Assembly: GCA_947454695.1 (NCBI GenBank)
Contig: CANGMW010000022.1
Coordinates: forward strand, 1 to 15,439
Origin: Comamonadaceae bacterium
GTDB lineage: Bacteria > Pseudomonadota > Gammaproteobacteria > Burkholderiales > Burkholderiaceae_C
Length of the DNA: 15,439 nt
Direction of reading: 5' to 3'
In this document: piece by piece, positions 14,979-15,439 of the stretch
Layout: each line of letters opens with the position of its first letter
Position numbering within the stretch: the first letter of the stretch is position 1
Notes under the pieces: model-generated
Database searches by the model: none
What the model saw: only the letters and a program-made list of their open reading frames with translations
What the model was told of the DNA's origin: nothing
Position numbers and translations under genes: made by a program

Positions 14979-15140
14979 GGTGGATATCCTTGGTTTGAAT
15001 ACGACAACCATCACTGTACGCCGACTTGGGGTCGGTTAACAGGGGGTTACTGAGCGGATAAAACCGGGTGGGATAATCTGCAAGACAACAACCACACCCA
15101 CACCACCCATGTGTGGCTGCGGGGGACAAAAGGGGAACCT
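14979..15140. promoter_or_regulatory. Divergent intergenic region, phasin / rfbB
   Basis: At 162 bp this is the largest gap in the window and must hold promoters for both divergent genes. For rfbB a -10-like GATAAT (15072-15077) can be seen, with a poor -35 TTACTG at 15047-15052 and a 19-base spacer. A CCACAC (15092-15097) / GTGTGG (15111-15116) inverted repeat lies in the probable 5' leader. Nothing decisive was found for the phasin side beyond its ribosome-binding site. Confidence 0.35.
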
Positions 15141-15439
15141 ATGATTTTTGTGACAGGTGGCGCAGGGTTCATCGGCGCCAATTTCGTGCTGGACTGGTTG
15201 GCCCAAAGCAGCGAGCCGGTCCTTAATCTGGACAAGTTGACCTACGCGGGTAATTTGCAAAACCTGGCGTCCTTGCAAGGTGATGCCCGTCATGTTTTTG
15301 TACGCGGTGATATTGGTGATGCGCCGCTGGTAGCCGAGTTATTGGCCAAGCACCGGCCACGTGCGCTTGTTAACTTTGCGGCCGAGTCCCATGTGGACCG
15401 TTCCATTCACGCCCCAGAAGACTTTATCCAGACCAATAT
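15141..15439 (+). CDS. rfbB: dTDP-glucose 4,6-dehydratase, N-terminal part (3' end outside window)
   Basis: The frame is open from the ATG at 15141 to the right edge (99 codons visible, no stop). It begins with the NAD-binding Rossmann motif TGGAGFIGANFV (residues 5-16), followed by NLDKLTYAGNLQNL and later VNFAAESHVDRSI. This last string and the LTYAGN string are hallmarks of RfbB/RmlB, the extended short-chain dehydrogenase that makes dTDP-4-keto-6-deoxyglucose from dTDP-glucose, the second step towards dTDP-rhamnose. An AAAAGGGGA ribosome-binding site ends four bases before the start. It is probably the first gene of an rfb/rml (polysaccharide) operon continuing beyond the window. Divergent from the phasin gene. 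Confidence 0.95.
   Translation, partial: MIFVTGGAGFIGANFVLDWLAQSSEPVLNLDKLTYAGNLQNLASLQGDARHVFVRGDIGDAPLVAELLAKHRPRALVNFAAESHVDRSIHAPEDFIQTN

Noticed and set aside
15092..15116. CCACAC-rich leader upstream of rfbB as a riboswitch
   Set aside because: Only one short 6-bp stem with a large loop; no known riboswitch core recognised.

Overview
The window is about 60% GC by eye and reads as a chromosomal segment of a betaproteobacterium, most likely Burkholderiales/Comamonadaceae. The reasons are a DUF1840 protein, a PhaI/PhaF-type phasin, orphan Bug-family (TctC) periplasmic binding proteins and a CoA-ligase/Liv-transporter cluster, all typical of that group. This assignment is inferred from protein character, not from a marker gene. 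No tRNA, rRNA, CRISPR array, insertion sequence or phage gene was seen. No gene-free stretch exceeds about 165 bp.

Layout. (a) 1-557: C-terminal end of a TonB-dependent outer-membrane receptor, convergent with a Crp/Fnr-family regulator (554-1321, minus). The two stop codons share a TTAA palindrome. (b) 1462-9835, plus: a tightly packed seven-gene run of a FAA1/FadD-type acyl-CoA synthetase, livG-, livH-, livM-, livK- and livF-type ABC transporter genes, and a second adenylate-forming enzyme of the PaaK family. The divergent Crp/Fnr gene shares a 140-bp promoter region with this run. An inverted repeat there is placed as expected for an activator site. (c) 9962-12057, plus: two diverged Bug-type solute-binding proteins separated by a clear intrinsic terminator. 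No TctA/TctB membrane genes are seen. (d) 12077-12412, minus: DUF1840 protein. (e) 12451-13725, plus: class III (CaiB/BaiF) CoA-transferase. (f) 13785-14978, minus: a phasin gene followed by a TetR/AcrR regulator, in that transcription order. (g) 15141 to the right edge, plus: first 99 codons of dTDP-glucose 4,6-dehydratase (rfbB/rmlB), probably the start of a dTDP-sugar/polysaccharide locus.

How the genes fit together. The common theme is uptake of small organic acids and their conversion to CoA thioesters. The Liv-type transporter is bracketed by two CoA-ligase-family genes, so the run looks like an import-and-activate module for a carboxylic acid (fatty, aromatic or similar). The substrate cannot be read from the sequence. 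The Bug proteins and the CoA-transferase suggest a second acid-handling set. The phasin ties the region loosely to polyhydroxyalkanoate storage. The points most worth a second look are the PaaK-like enzyme with altered nucleotide-binding motifs, the stem-loop-rich gap between the binding-protein gene and livF, and the divergent regulator/operator arrangement.
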